Shown in pieces: positions 36,563-48,757 of a stretch of DNA of 64,000 nt (position 1 is its first letter; the number at the start of each line of letters is the position of its first letter). The DNA is taken from NCBI RefSeq assembly GCF_029867415.1, contig NC_081180.1, positions 26,684,808 through 26,748,807 of the forward strand, read 5' to 3'. Position numbers and translations under genes: made by a program. The DNA is from Vicia villosa (lineage: Eukaryota; Streptophyta; Magnoliopsida; Fabales; Fabaceae). The notes below the pieces were generated by a model. It was not told where the DNA came from, made no database searches, and was given only the letters and a program-made list of their open reading frames with translations.

Positions 36563-39500
36563 TGTAGCGGGGAAAATCTGATATCGAAGCCATAGGATTG
36601 ACTCGAATCAATATTTCGTTTGAAATCGCCACCGCGCTTTATTGTTTCCAAAGGAAAAGGGAAAAGAACGAAAAACCCAAAGTTTTGTTTTTAAAACAAG
36701 AAAGAGATCTCAGGTACGGGTGTTGATTATATGAGGGGAAGGTTTAAAGCACCCCTCATATCCGTGGTACTCCACGGGAACCTTTTTGAAAATCTGTGTG
36801 TGTGTGTGCTAAAAAAGGGTTTGTTTTATTTTTAAAATAAGCTCGGCAAAGCGTTAAGCTTTGGGCCTACATACCTCCTCGGTGCAATGGAGAAGTCAGA
36901 GCTAATGTAGTTCCGCTTTTTTGGAAAAACGTTTTTAAAACGAATAAACACTTTGTTGTCGTTAGAGAGAAATACTCAGCCATTGATCTTGAGCATGAGA
37001 ACAAACAAGTTCTTTGCATCGCAAATGAAAGAAGGGCTCCAACTCGGATAAAATCAACGAGTATGCCACTAGCTCTCTCACGCGGAAAAGATCTCGTTAT
37101 TATCAATCAATTTCAAAATCGTGGGGTATAACCACTCGTTTCGACAATTAACGGTGTCTAAACTTTTGAAGAAAAGCCACTAAGGGCGAAAGATATTTTT
37201 AAGAAAAAGTTTTGAAAATGTTTGCAAACATAAGAATGTTTTGGAAAAAGAGAGAAGATTTTGAAAATTTAAGAATGGGAGGAGATGAAGAGGCTATCCT
37301 ATTGCGTAAAATAAAAGTTAAGGAAAGAAACGGTCTAACCAAGTAAGAAGCCAACACTTGACATTAAGAGTCAAGGTAGATTTCCCATCCTTTGGAATTA
37401 TCGATACCAACACATTAACACTTGGGGATCCAGATGAACTTATTGTCTTAGCACCACTTTTCATTAAGCACATTAAGATTCTGACAAAAATCGGGCAGAG
37501 TAACGGTTGTTTTCGGGTAAAATCCTTATCTCAATGCCTTGGAATTAACCATCAAGGGCTTTCAAGGAAATACCTGCACACATAAACATACAACAGAACA
37601 ATGCCAGACAGACAGAACAATCACAGGATAGTAATAGAATGAGTCCAGAGGTACTAGGTCCATAAGTCTGAATCTCCAAAGTGCTAGGGATAGTAACCGA
37701 TAGTCCAAAGAGAGCCTTATGTATTTTTTAGATTTTGGTTATTTATTAGTGTTTTAGCAAGAAAAGATAAAGTATGGTCCAAGTGGACAAAGGAAAAATG
37801 GCGGAAGCATAAACATATGTCCAAGTGGACAAAGGGAAAATGACGGAAAGTAAATATGATGAAATGATAAAGTAAAGCGATAAGGCGAGAAATATAAAGA
37901 GCGGTAATATAAAGAGCGGTAATATAAAAGGTGCGGAAATTAAAGTTAGTTGTTAAATGTTAAAGATAACCATCTTGAAACTTGTCAAGTATGTTATCAA
38001 AGTTAGTAGGAAGATCTATGGTGAGTGAATGATGTACTCGGATTTAAAGTCAATGGGGCTTATCAGAAGCTTGATAAAATCATAGCGACTACACGATAAA
38101 AACCTCCACAAGTCTTAAATCAACCGCATACAATTCTCTTCCATGTTTGATCTTTTTGATTCGGGACACGAAATATTGCGCTATGTTAAGCAGATCGCCA
38201 AGTGATTTATGTAGAAATCACCCTACAACGAGGCCGGTCAAAACTTTATGTGCTAATGTATGCGAGAAGAACGATATGTAGATCGCCTTCCGAAAGCAAT
38301 ACTGTAACACCCCAAATTTAATTAAATTGGTTAATTAAATTATTGAAGGATTTAGATATTTGATTTAGTCGAATTTGGATTGTCGGTGTTATTTAAGGGC
38401 GTATTTGGAATTATATAAATTGAAGACGGATATTCGGAAAATAATATTAAGAATAATATTATTTATAAGTCGGAATTATTATATTGAAGGAATTATTATT
38501 ATAAGTGATATAATTGATTATTTTAGTTATATCTCTTATTGGGCCTAAATTGATTTTGGAGGATATTAAATAAAGAGGGGATTTAAACACTAAGCCCAAT
38601 TGGTTTTATATTAGGGTTTTAGAGATTTTGGAAATGGGGAGTTGTCATAATGAAGAAACAAGAATAGAGGAGAAAGAGGCAAGACTATGGAGAAGAAGAA
38701 AAAGCTTGAAGATTTTGCATCCATGGTGTCAAGTAAAGATGCAATTAGAGACCCATTGAGTTGCTTCCATTGATAAGGTAAGGGTGGAGTTCTCTTCCTA
38801 TAATGGGGCTCATGAATAATTGTATGTGGGGATTGGATGTGTAGATTTATTGCTTTTGCTTGTGTTGATTGTTGCTGGAAAATTAGAAATAATGTTTTCC
38901 CTTAATTGCTGTAGTTGTTGTTTGAAATTGTCATGTTAACTTGTTCTGGAAATTGAAGTTTGTCAACACTGTTTGTGATAATATTTGGACGTTTCTGATT
39001 TGTTGTTGAGAATATTATAAACCGTGAGTGTTGATATACATAAAAAGTGAAATAAAACGCATGAATGGGTAAAATAAGTGACGGTTGGCAAGATGCCCAA
39101 TGACAGGCGTCACAGCCTTGGATTGGTTGACGGTCAGCAAGCTATGTGACTTGTTTCCATTTTATTCCACTAAGCTAATTCACCATTTCGTTCTATGCTA
39201 ATCTAACATGTGCTGTATGCATTGTTTTCTTGCTATTTGACTACTATATCAACTATTAATGATTATATAGTAGAAGTGACTTTTAATGAAAATAATATAT
39301 ATAGATTGGAAACAGTAGAATTAAAGAATGATTAAGTATGTAGTATGTGGTATGTAGTATGTAGTATGTAGTACAAGTAGAATAAATGGCTAGTTAATAG
39401 TAATAACTATAGGACTAATAAATCGTTCCGTTTGATCAAAATAGCCGAATTAAGCTGTATAATTAGTTGTTTGGAATTTGATGAAAATTGACGTGGTATC

Positions 39501-42500
39501 TAAGTTTAATTAGTAGATTAACGTGGTGGTGTTATTTTGTTGAAATTGTGATATTTTACGAATCAACCGAAATTGAGTTTTAATTAAAATATTCTTTATA
39601 AATAAATATTGATTTTGTAATGGAAATTGACACACATTTTAGGAATAGAATATAATGGAATTGGAATTAATATTATTTGTAATAATTTTAGGAGTTTTGG
39701 AATTAGAAATAAATAATTAGATTAATAAACTAATTTAAATTATTTTAATTTGAATAGAGTTGTTAGAGTTGCTAATAGGGTTGTCAATAGAGTTATTAAA
39801 GTTGTCAATAGAGTTGTTAGAGTTGATAATAAAGTTGTTAGAGTTGTTTTGAATTACTAAGAGTCATACTTTTGTTTGTTTTGAGTAATTCTGACATGTT
39901 TAGAGTTGTGAATGTATAATGTCGGTGTTTGTTTTTTATTGGAACTTTAACAGTTCATATCTTTTGAACTGTAACTCCGTTTGAGTCTCCGTTCGAGGCG
40001 TTAGAAAGCTAGCGTGATATTCTTTTCAATAAAAATGGTCTTGAACAATAGAATGTTAGAAATTGGAAATGGAGTAGAAATAGAAGTTAATTAAATTAAT
40101 ATAGTGTGATTATTAATTGGTTGATTAAATTAATAGTTGAATTAAATTCAATGTGTTTAATTGATTAGAATACAATTTGGAATTAGATCAACTATTTGGT
40201 TTGTCGGTAAATTACGATATTTTGAGAATTTATCCGTAATTGTGTTTTGACTTGAATATGTATGTTTAGAAATATATATTATTATGTCAATGATGTTGTT
40301 TTGATATTGATTCTCTGTGGGTAGTTGGATAGCATTGATTTTAATGATTAATTGCTTGATTTTAAATGTGTATGTTCATATATAATTGGCAAAATGAGAA
40401 TTAACATGAGATAGTATGGTTACTAGTGTTAATTGGATTTTGTGAATCGTAATTGATTAATTGGCCTTTTATATGTGAATGATATGTATGTGTTGTGAAT
40501 GTTGTGTACAATTGGTGGATAATTCATCGAGTTGAATTATTGTGATATGCTAAATATTAAGATGGTAGAGATGATCTTAATTGCATATGTTTGTCAACAT
40601 TATACATGCATTCATGTCATGGTGTGCCTTGAAACAAAGGTGGTTTGCTTTGAAACAAAAGCGGGGCTTGAATTCTAGAGTGAATTCGGAAAGCGGTAAA
40701 CTATATGTTTATATTTGGTGGCTTTGATCTTGTCCGGATCTGAAGCGTGGCTAGATTCTATATGAATCGGAAGCGGTGGAACTTTGGGTCCACATTGGGT
40801 ACCACATGCATAGAGTCACATGTCTTGCATTGAGTCACATTGAGGTTAAGTGATGTTTGAATATATGCATTTATGTGATTGTCAGGTGTACATGAGATGT
40901 GATAATTGAAATTGGTGATGTTTTGATATATAATTGGTTAAACGTGTGAATATGTGATAATGATGGATTGTGTATATATTTGGGATAATAGTATTGAATC
41001 TTTTGAGTATTATACTATTGAATTTTGTGCTTACTTGAATATGTGAAATTTATTAGAGGATACTATTTACATGATTATGACTTGTTGTGTGATGAAAAGT
41101 ATGTGAGACTAACGAACTGTAGAAGTATGATGTGTATAGTAGCTATTGATACTTGTGAGGTGATGATTTTATATGTCTGAATCCTAGCATGCAATTTATC
41201 ATACGCCCACTTATATGATTTGATATCTCACCCTTTTCTCTTGTTTCGCCGTTGCCTTTATATTGGCAACGTGCAGGTATTCAAGTATGAAGATTTAGTT
41301 GCCGTTACTCGAGTCGGTTGTCGCTGTGATACGTAGCACTCTGGGGGAACGATTTATACTATTATTGATGTTGCTATTTAATTGTTTCATTTTGGTTGGA
41401 CAAAATGTTAAGTTAACTGAAGATATTTTATTGAATACATTCTTAAGTGATTCCGCTGTGTTTTAATAATATAAGTTATTCTATTTCAAAGGTGCTATGT
41501 ATCCGCTTTATGCGACGAGGTGATTTGTTTTGTTTTGATTATGTGACGCCTCATTTGTTTATTGAGAAATTTTGAAAAACTCTGATTTATATATATTTGC
41601 CGGGTAGAAATGGGGTGTTACAAATACCGCACGTAAAGAAAATAGGTAACGATCTAGTCTTCACTAAGAATCCATAAGAATTCTCAAAGTATTAAGACTT
41701 TCATCGATCAAAAGAAAAAAAAAGAGAAGGAGAAGATAAAATGCATAAAGATAATCAACTCACACTATCATTAATATCATTCATCTAATATTATGGATTT
41801 GGTTCTTTCAAACCTATCAACATCCTAGATCCAATGATATTAATGAAGTGTAGGAAGAAGGAAGCCAAAACAAGCACAAAAAAGGCAAAAAACCACATTC
41901 TGCCAGCAGGAAATCGATTTCATGCTGAGGGAAATCGATTTCCATAGTGCAATTTTCAAAAAAAACAAGTCACGCTCAGCAGGAAATCGATTTCAGCCTT
42001 AAGGAAATCGATTTACTCAGTGTAAAAATCAGCAAAAACAGCATTTAGAGGCATAAAACTTGACTTGAACAAATGTACAAACACCTTATGATCAAACATC
42101 AATTGGAGCACGAATTTTCCATCAAATCACCATCAAATAGCACCAATATAGCATCAAAGATGCATCACACACAAGCAACAAAGATCTACATCATGATATA
42201 CAAAAAGGATGAAGAAAATTTACCAAATCTTGAACAAAACTTGGATCTACTTCAAGAATCACCAACACAAATCTTGATCTCTCAACAATTGAAGAAAAAA
42301 AAGTGAAATGGATGGTGGTTTAGCTCAAAGTTTGTGAGGTTCAAGATGTAACTCACAAACTTTATGAAAGAATGAAGAGCTTTGGTGAATTTGGTAGGAA
42401 TGAGGAGAGAAATTGCAAGAGGTTTTTTGGCTCTCAAAAGCTTGAGAAATGAGAGAGTAGTGGGCTCTATTTATAAGATGAGAGCAAGAGTAGTGGTAGT

Positions 42501-43164
42501 TTGGTCTTTTTGCATTTGGTAATTAGCTTGTGTTTAATTGGTGATTAAAGTGGCAATTAAATGGTAAAAAGTGGTAAAATGGGGTTTAAGTGGGTTTAAT
42601 GAAGAGAATTATTTTGATGAGGTGGAAAATTGGTGAAATGACAAAGATGGTCAAAGAAAATAGGTGCCAAAATCAAATCAAGCTTCCCTCTCTATTTTTT
42701 TTGAATTTCGCCTTAAGGAAATCGATTTCCCCAGGAGTGAAATCGATTTCACTCTGTTCCAGAAGAGAATTTGGCGCAAAATACACTAGGGAAATCGATT
42801 TACCCAGGAGGGAAATCGATTTCATGCTGTCCAGAATGTGATTTTGTTGAAGATTGCTGCAGGGAAATCGATTTACCCAGTAGGGAAATCGATTTCACCA
42901 GTCAAAAATGTGAAAAATGCCTTGTTTAATGCATGTCTTGGCTTGGTACCTACAAAACAAAAGCCTACAAAGAAAAAAAGCAATATTTTTGGTATTTGGG
43001 TTAGTATAATATGCATAAAAGATAAACAATCATTGGTGCTTGATGGTCCCTCTTATTGATGAGGTGAGTGCAACACCACAAACAAAACTTCCAAGTGAAA
43101 CTCTTGATTAGTGATTGAAATATGAATGATATAGGATCTTAGGGTCAAAAATTGGGGTATGACA
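36563..43164 (-). repeat. 3' LTR of the Ogre-like element (carries a nested LTR)
   Basis: Nearly identical to 49818-53092 outside 38303-41627. It contains ten GAAATCGATTT(C/A) motifs in five pairs (41910-42012 and 42715-42895), a TG microsatellite at about 36797-36808, and two short TAAAGAGCGG repeats near 37895-37930. Small open frames in it are mirrored in the other LTR and are not genes. Confidence 0.93.
38303..41622 (+). mobile_element. Solo LTR, gypsy type, nested in the Ogre LTR
   Basis: The 3,320-bp segment starts TGTAACACCCCAAA and ends GGGGTGTTACA. It is flanked by an exact AATAC duplication (38298-38302 and 41623-41627). The empty site is seen in the other Ogre LTR at about 51550 as GCAATACCGCACG, which proves the insertion. 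TG...CA ends, the 5-bp duplication and no internal element domain make it a solo LTR. At about 41225-41285 it has CTCACCCTTTTCTCTTG and GGCAACGTGCAGG, perhaps near the R/U5 part. Tekay/Del-like chromoviruses have LTRs of this size, but lineage is a guess. Confidence 0.93.
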
Positions 43165-43516
43165 GATGCCCCTATTTAAGTTTCTTCGATTTGGAGATAC
43201 GATGATTGGAAATCTTCGTTTTGACAAAATCGAAGAGACTTAAATATATAAGACACAATTTTTGATCCTAAGATGCAATGCAATGTTAATGAATGCATGT
43301 GATGATAATAAAGCATGACAACACTGGGGAGTAACAGGTGATCCACTGGGGAAAACAAATGTCTTGCTATAACTCCGCTGGGGAAACAAATGTCTTGCGA
43401 GTAGAAACTTCACTGGGGAAGGCAAGACTTTGTTGGAGAGACGGAACTTTGGTGGGAAAAGAAACTTCTCTGGGGAAAACACTTTGCGTCAGAGAGGTTA
43501 TAGCATCACCTTTCGC
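43165..43516 (-). other. 3' untranslated part of the Ogre-like element
   Basis: On the minus strand AAATAGGGGCATC directly precedes the LTR start and is the likely polypurine tract (43165-43178). Above it, about 43320-43480, is a loose repeat of CACTGGGGAAAACAAATG and GTCTTGC phrases. Confidence 0.6.
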
Positions 43517-43740
43517 GCCTCAATGGTTGACGATAGGCTACCAACTCAATAGTTGAAGGTAGAAGAGAATTGAATTACCGTCTCAATAGTTGACGATAAG
43601 CTACCAACTCAATGGTTGAAGGTAGAAGAAGATCGAATTACCGCCTCAATGGTTAACGATAAGCTACCAACTCAATAGTTGAAGGTAGAAGAAAATTGAA
43701 TTACCGCCTCAATGGTTGACGATAAGCTGCTGAGAACAAT
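43517..43740. repeat. 63-bp tandem repeat, about 3.5 copies
   Basis: GCCTCAATGGTTGACGATA starts units at 43517, 43580, 43643 and 43706, a strict 63-bp period with few mismatches. Each unit holds two related halves (CTCAATGGTTGACGATA and CTCAATAGTTGAAGGTA), so it arose by duplication of a shorter word. It is in the 3' part of the Ogre-like element. Confidence 0.9.
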
Positions 43741-43849
43741 GAGTTGCCGCTGAGAATAGGGATCAACTTCTTCTTTAATCAAGGACATGGCTTGAGAAAA
43801 GGAACTGGATGCAAACTGTCACTTACACTGAAGCGACTTACCATTTGCT

Positions 43850-45400
43850 GACTTTGCTGAGGAATCTTTAAGCAAAACGAACTGTCTTCGTGAAGAAGGC
43901 TGCCATTCGTTATTTCAAAGGGAACAAACTGTCTTCTGTTGAAAAAGACTGCCATTTGCCGACCCTGTCGAGAAATCCTTAAGCGGAACGAACTGTCTTC
44001 TGCTGAAAGAGACTGCCATTCGTTGACCCATCTTAGGAAAAAGTGAGCAAACTGTCTTCAAACAGAGGAGACTGCCATTTGCTGACTTTAGAATTCTTAA
44101 ACGAACTGTCTTCATGAAGAAGACTGCCATCCGTTATCTCAAAGGGAACAAACTGTCTTCTGCTGAAAGAGACTGCCATTTGCTGACCCTGTCGAGAAAT
44201 CCTTAAGCGGAACGAACTGTCTTCTGCTGAAAGAGACTGCCATTCGTTGACCCATCTTAGGAAAAAGTGAGCAAACTGTCTTCTAATGGAGGAGACTGCC
44301 ATTTGCTGACTTTAAAATTAGAATTCTTAAACGAACTGTCTTCATGAAGAAGACTGTCATCCGTTATCTCAAAGGGAACAAATTGTCTTCTGCTGAAAGA
44401 GACTGCCATTTGCCGACCCTGTCGAGAAATCCTTAAGCGGAACGAACTGTCTTCTGCTGAAAGAGACTGCCATTCGTTGACCCATCTTAGGAAAAAGTGA
44501 GCAAACTGTCTTCTAATGGAGGAGACTGCCATTTGCTGACTTTAAAATTAGAATTCTTAAACGAACTGTCTTCATGAAGAAGACTGCCATCCGTTATCTC
44601 AAAAGGAACAAACTGTCTTCTGCTGAAAGAGACTGCCATTTGCCGACCCTGTCGAGAAATCCTTAAGCGGAACGAACTGTCTTCTGCTGAAAGAGACTGC
44701 CATTCGTTGACCCATCTTAGGAAAAAGTGAGCAAACTGTCTTCTAATGGAGGAGACTGCCATTTGCTGACTTTAAAATAAGAATTCTTAAACGAACTGTC
44801 TTCATGAAAAAGACTGCCATCCGTTATCTCAAAGGGAACAAACTGTCTTCTGCTGAAAGAGACTGCCATTTGCCGACCCTGTCGAGAAATCCTTAAGCGG
44901 AACGAACTGTCTTCTGCTGAAAGAGACTGCCATTCGTTGACCCATCTTAGGAAAAAGTGAGCAAACTGTCTTCTAATGGAGGAGACTGCCATTTGCTGAC
45001 TTTAAAATAAGAATTCTTAAACGAACTGTCTTCATGAAGAAGACTGCCATCCGTTATCTCAAAGGGAACAAACTGTCTTCTGCTGAAAGAGACTGCCATT
45101 TGCCGACCCTGTCGAGAAATCCTTAAGCGGAACGAACTGTCTTCTGCTGAAAGAGACTGCCATTCGTTGACCCATCTTAGGAAGAAGTGAGCAAACTGTC
45201 TTCTAATGGAGGAGACTGCCATTTGCTGACTTTAAAATAAGAATTCTTAAACGAACTGTCTTCATGAAGAAGACTGCCATCCGTTATCTCAAAGGGAACA
45301 AACCATCTTCTGCTGAAAGAGACTGCCATTTGCCGACCCTGTCGAGAAATCCTTAAGCGGAACGAACTGTCTTCATGAAGAAGACTGCCATTCGTTGAGC
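43850..45400. repeat. 230-bp higher-order tandem repeat array
   Basis: Units of 230 bp recur, as shown by GCAAACTGTCTTCTAATGGA at about 44273, 44503, 44733, 44963 and 45193 and a variant at 44046. There are about 6.5 copies, nearly identical in the centre and more diverged at the left edge. Each unit has four related boxes of 40 bp or so, of the form AACTGTCTTC-(6-10)-GAGACTGCCAT, separated by different spacers. The ends of many boxes (GCAAA/TTTGC, AACGAA/TTCGTT) can pair, so each may fold as a hairpin. The repeated 91-residue minus-strand frames are by-products; 230 is not a multiple of three. The array lies between gag and the 3' LTR of the Ogre-like element. Confidence 0.95.
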
Positions 45401-48079
45401 TTCTTCCATTTGGGAATCAAGAAGTTCATAAAGTATGAGAGATCATCACTTGATTTGAAGATAAGATTGATATGTGGAGACGCACAAACTTGCTCAAATA
45501 AAGAGGCTTCAATTTGTTGTCAACCAAAACATGATGGGGATAACACAAGTTGCTCAAAGTCAAAACCTGCCCCTTGCTTTCAAGCACAAATTCCAAGGGA
45601 GTGCAATAACATCACTGCTGGAAAATAAATCTTTCGATATCTGATAGGAACATCAATCACAAACAAGTTCTCCATTATAGAGGAAAGCATAATCCTCAAG
45701 AGGTGCAAAATAAATGCCTTCTCAATCTAGGTTTCCCAGCCTAGAGAGGTTCAAAATAGTATTGTAAGAGACCAAAGTTCAACTCCAAGAACAAGCTGGA
45801 TAGAAACGGTCAAACAAAGCTTTGCCCCTTAAGGAATAAACTCAACTGGGGATTAATTCCATCCTGACAAATGAGCTGAGGAGGAACACTGAAGAAAAAT
45901 TCTTCCACGAAGAACAAACTCAGTGGGGATTATCAATTTCTGCGAGGAATTTACAGATAATCTTCTTCTTATCAAAAAGGTTGGACAACACATCAAGCTC
46001 TATTAGGGGGAATCAGAGAAAATTTCTTTGGAGAAAATCTCCATTCTGAACTTGCAGAGGAAATAAGAAGTTAACATCAAAGCAAACAAGTTAACATGCG
46101 GGGGATTTTAGTTCAAAACTCAACACAAGGTGAGAAAGAAAACCCAACAGTCAACCGTTGTCTCAAAACTTCTTGGTAGAGAGTGACATACTCTGGATTG
46201 ATCATGGCAACAACCTTTGTTCTTCAAGCTAATGAGGTGATCAAGGTAACTTCTGATTCACAACTTGCCCCAGATTACATAGTCTATGAAAGGAAACTAC
46301 CTGAAAAAGGTTCATAGAGATCCTTGGCATCATGAAGACTTGGAATAATCTGCCCCAGATCAACAGATTTTTGGAGAGATTTGTCAAATCTCGACGTAGC
46401 TGCCCCAGATTTGACTAAACTTGGCGCATTCTTTTACTTGACAGAGTCTTCGAGATTTGCCCCATGATGGTAATCAAACTTGCAAAAGCATTATACTGGG
46501 AAAACAACATGCCCCTGGCAATGTTTTAGTTTTCTACTGATAATCAGATGTAAACTTCCTGGATGTCAAACAAATGTTTACAAGCAGAAAAATGTTTATT
46601 CTCAGAATGATAATGAAAATGCAACAATTATGTAAGTCTTGAAGTTTTTTTTTTTTTAAAAAAAGATGTCGCAAAACCTTGTGAATGAATCACTAGTTAA
46701 GAGATGACATTGATTTTTTGTATGCATATGATACCAACACAAGTTTTCGGCATAACCGATAGGAGTCAGGAACGCTTTCTTGTTTAAGTATGCTTTCGAA
46801 ATAAACCCTGCTTCAATTAGGACTTTTGAGGGTTGTAACGTGGCCTGGTTCACGGTTTTCAGAAAAAAAGATTTTTAGGCTCAAAGTTTATTTAGCCCAC
46901 CCCATCTTCGTGATGTTCTCCAGTCCTATGTTCAGTTAACTCAACAGGAGTATTCATCTCTCAAAAGGATTTTGTGCCATTAAGAATCCTATGAAGCTTT
47001 CTTGGAGATAGCAGTCACCCTTTTTGTCTTCGTTTTCGTATTCACACAGATTTGTTCATTTTTGAGGACTTTTGCTTTGTAGTCCTTTCTTTTCACTTTT
47101 CACTCTTTTTTTCTTCTTTTTTTTTTATTTCCCTAACTTTTGCCTGGACTGATTCTTTTGAATTGGTCGTCCAGCGGGATGCTCTAACTTTTGCCTAAGT
47201 CACTTGTTTTCAAGTTTTTGACTTAGCGAGCTTTTTTTCTTTCTTTTTTTTCACTTTTTCTTTCATTCTTTTGATTTGAACAAATCGTGTGACATTGACT
47301 TTGTCTTGACTTGTTGAGAGGGTTGTGACTGCCTCGCTCCTTGGCGTATGGAGGATAACCATTGTGGTTTCACATTTCCATGCCTTTTGATGCGTGGGGA
47401 ATAACCATTGTGGTTTCACATGATCCATCCTTTGATGTGGATATGACGTGCTTGACCTTTGGATGCACAATCCTTTTTAAAATCTGAACACTTGGTCAAA
47501 TCAACTGAACACTACCCTGCCCCAGGTTAAAAATTAGGGTTTTTTCGTTTAGAAAAGAAACTCCTACTTCAAGGCTCAAAGGGGTTAACAAGGGATTATC
47601 TTCCTTATATCTCCGGTGTTTGGGAATTTGAAACAATGCCTGTACATCATCAGCAGGGTCTTATTCAAAAGCATACAACCAGAAATTTTGCGTTTTCAGA
47701 TCATCATCCTCCCTCCAATCTTTGCATAAGCAAGAGTTTGGCAAAAGTAATTGGTATCATAATGCATAAAAACAAATAAACATGAGTGAAACGAATGAAT
47801 TACTTCAAGACAAACATTATCATTGTGTTAGCATTAACATTCAAAAATAAACAAGTTTCTACATGCAAACAATGCATTGAAAAACAAGAAATATTACAAA
47901 TGGAAATCAATAAGAATACTAAAAACTGAGAAAAACTCTCTCCATCTGGGCATATGCTGAACGACACATCTTTTGAACTTCAGGCTACCATCAATAGTGA
48001 TTCAATCATGCTTTGGCAAAGAATTGGCTTGAACATCATAACCAACATCTTGGAAAGTCAAAATACCAGCATGGATTAA
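45401..48079 (-). other. Internal Ogre-like region without pol
   Basis: No protease, reverse transcriptase, RNase H or integrase motif was seen in any frame. About 47090-47270 is T-rich on the plus strand with repeats of TTTGCCTRRRTCACTTG type. A near-duplicate TAACCATTGTGGTTTCACAT occurs twice, near 47357 and 47402. Directly below the gag stop the minus strand continues LIHAGILTFQDVGYDVQANS, the expected continuation of Ogre gag, after one in-frame TGA. Confidence 0.6.
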
Positions 48080-48757
48080 TCATTGAACTTCATTTTTTAG
48101 AGGCCAACAATTCTCTAAGTCATGTCTAGGAGCATTCTGATGAAAAGCACAAGTGACGTTAGCATTGTACCACCAAGGGATCTTCTCGGGAATTGGAGGT
48201 GGTGACCTTGTCTGAACCAAATTCTTATGAACTAGAGCAGGGAACAATTCTGCGTAAGTCATGGGGATAGGATCAAAATTCCCCTTTTGAGGTTGATTTT
48301 GCTCGTTCGGTGGAGAATCTTGTTGACGAGTGCTCTGCTGATAATCTGGGATTGCATGAACTGAATTGGATACAGGAATGACATAGGAAACATTCTGATG
48401 TTGATGACGATTGTTTCCTCCCCTGATTATCTTCTTTGAAAAGTCATTACCAAACTTCTTCACACTACCAGCTGAGTTACCTTCTTCAAACAAACATTCC
48501 TTTCGGACATCCTTTTCTAGAAGCGCTTTCATATCCACCTCTCTGTGGAAGTCAGCAGGTGTACTGACTACCGTCCCCTTGGGAAAGAACGAGTTCAGAG
48601 TTTCAAGAAAGACCTTTGCCATCCTTTCTTCCATCATAGGAGGATTGACTTGGGCAGCAACTAGAGCCTCAACTAGAGTAGTCAGATGCTCCATACCAGC
48701 CTTCAAAGTAACCACCTCTTTACGGAGCTCAAGAATCTCTTGTTTGATGCTTTCCAT
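48080..48757 (-). pseudogene. Ogre-type gag remnant
   Basis: A frame of 225 residues starting MESIKQEILELRKEVVTLK, a coiled-coil N-terminus. It contains FDPIPMTYAELFPALVHKNL, PWWYNANVTCAFHQNAPRHD and LENCWPLKNEVQ, hallmarks of Ogre/Tat gag. It is shortened: a large middle part of the usual gag is missing between about residues 60 and 150, and a TGA ends it while homology runs on. Probably it no longer makes a full gag. Confidence 0.85.

Noticed and set aside
36867..37585. Small frames duplicated at 50120-50838
   Set aside because: They are in the two LTRs of the Ogre-like element and are copied with it; there is no codon-level sign of selection.
43915..45222. Repeated 71-91-residue frames on the minus strand, nearly identical to each other
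   Set aside because: They follow from the 230-bp tandem repeat. The period is not a multiple of three, so frames end and restart each unit; no protein family is recognised.
43517..45400. CRISPR-like array
   Set aside because: The whole unit repeats, with no unique spacers, and the DNA is from a plant nucleus.
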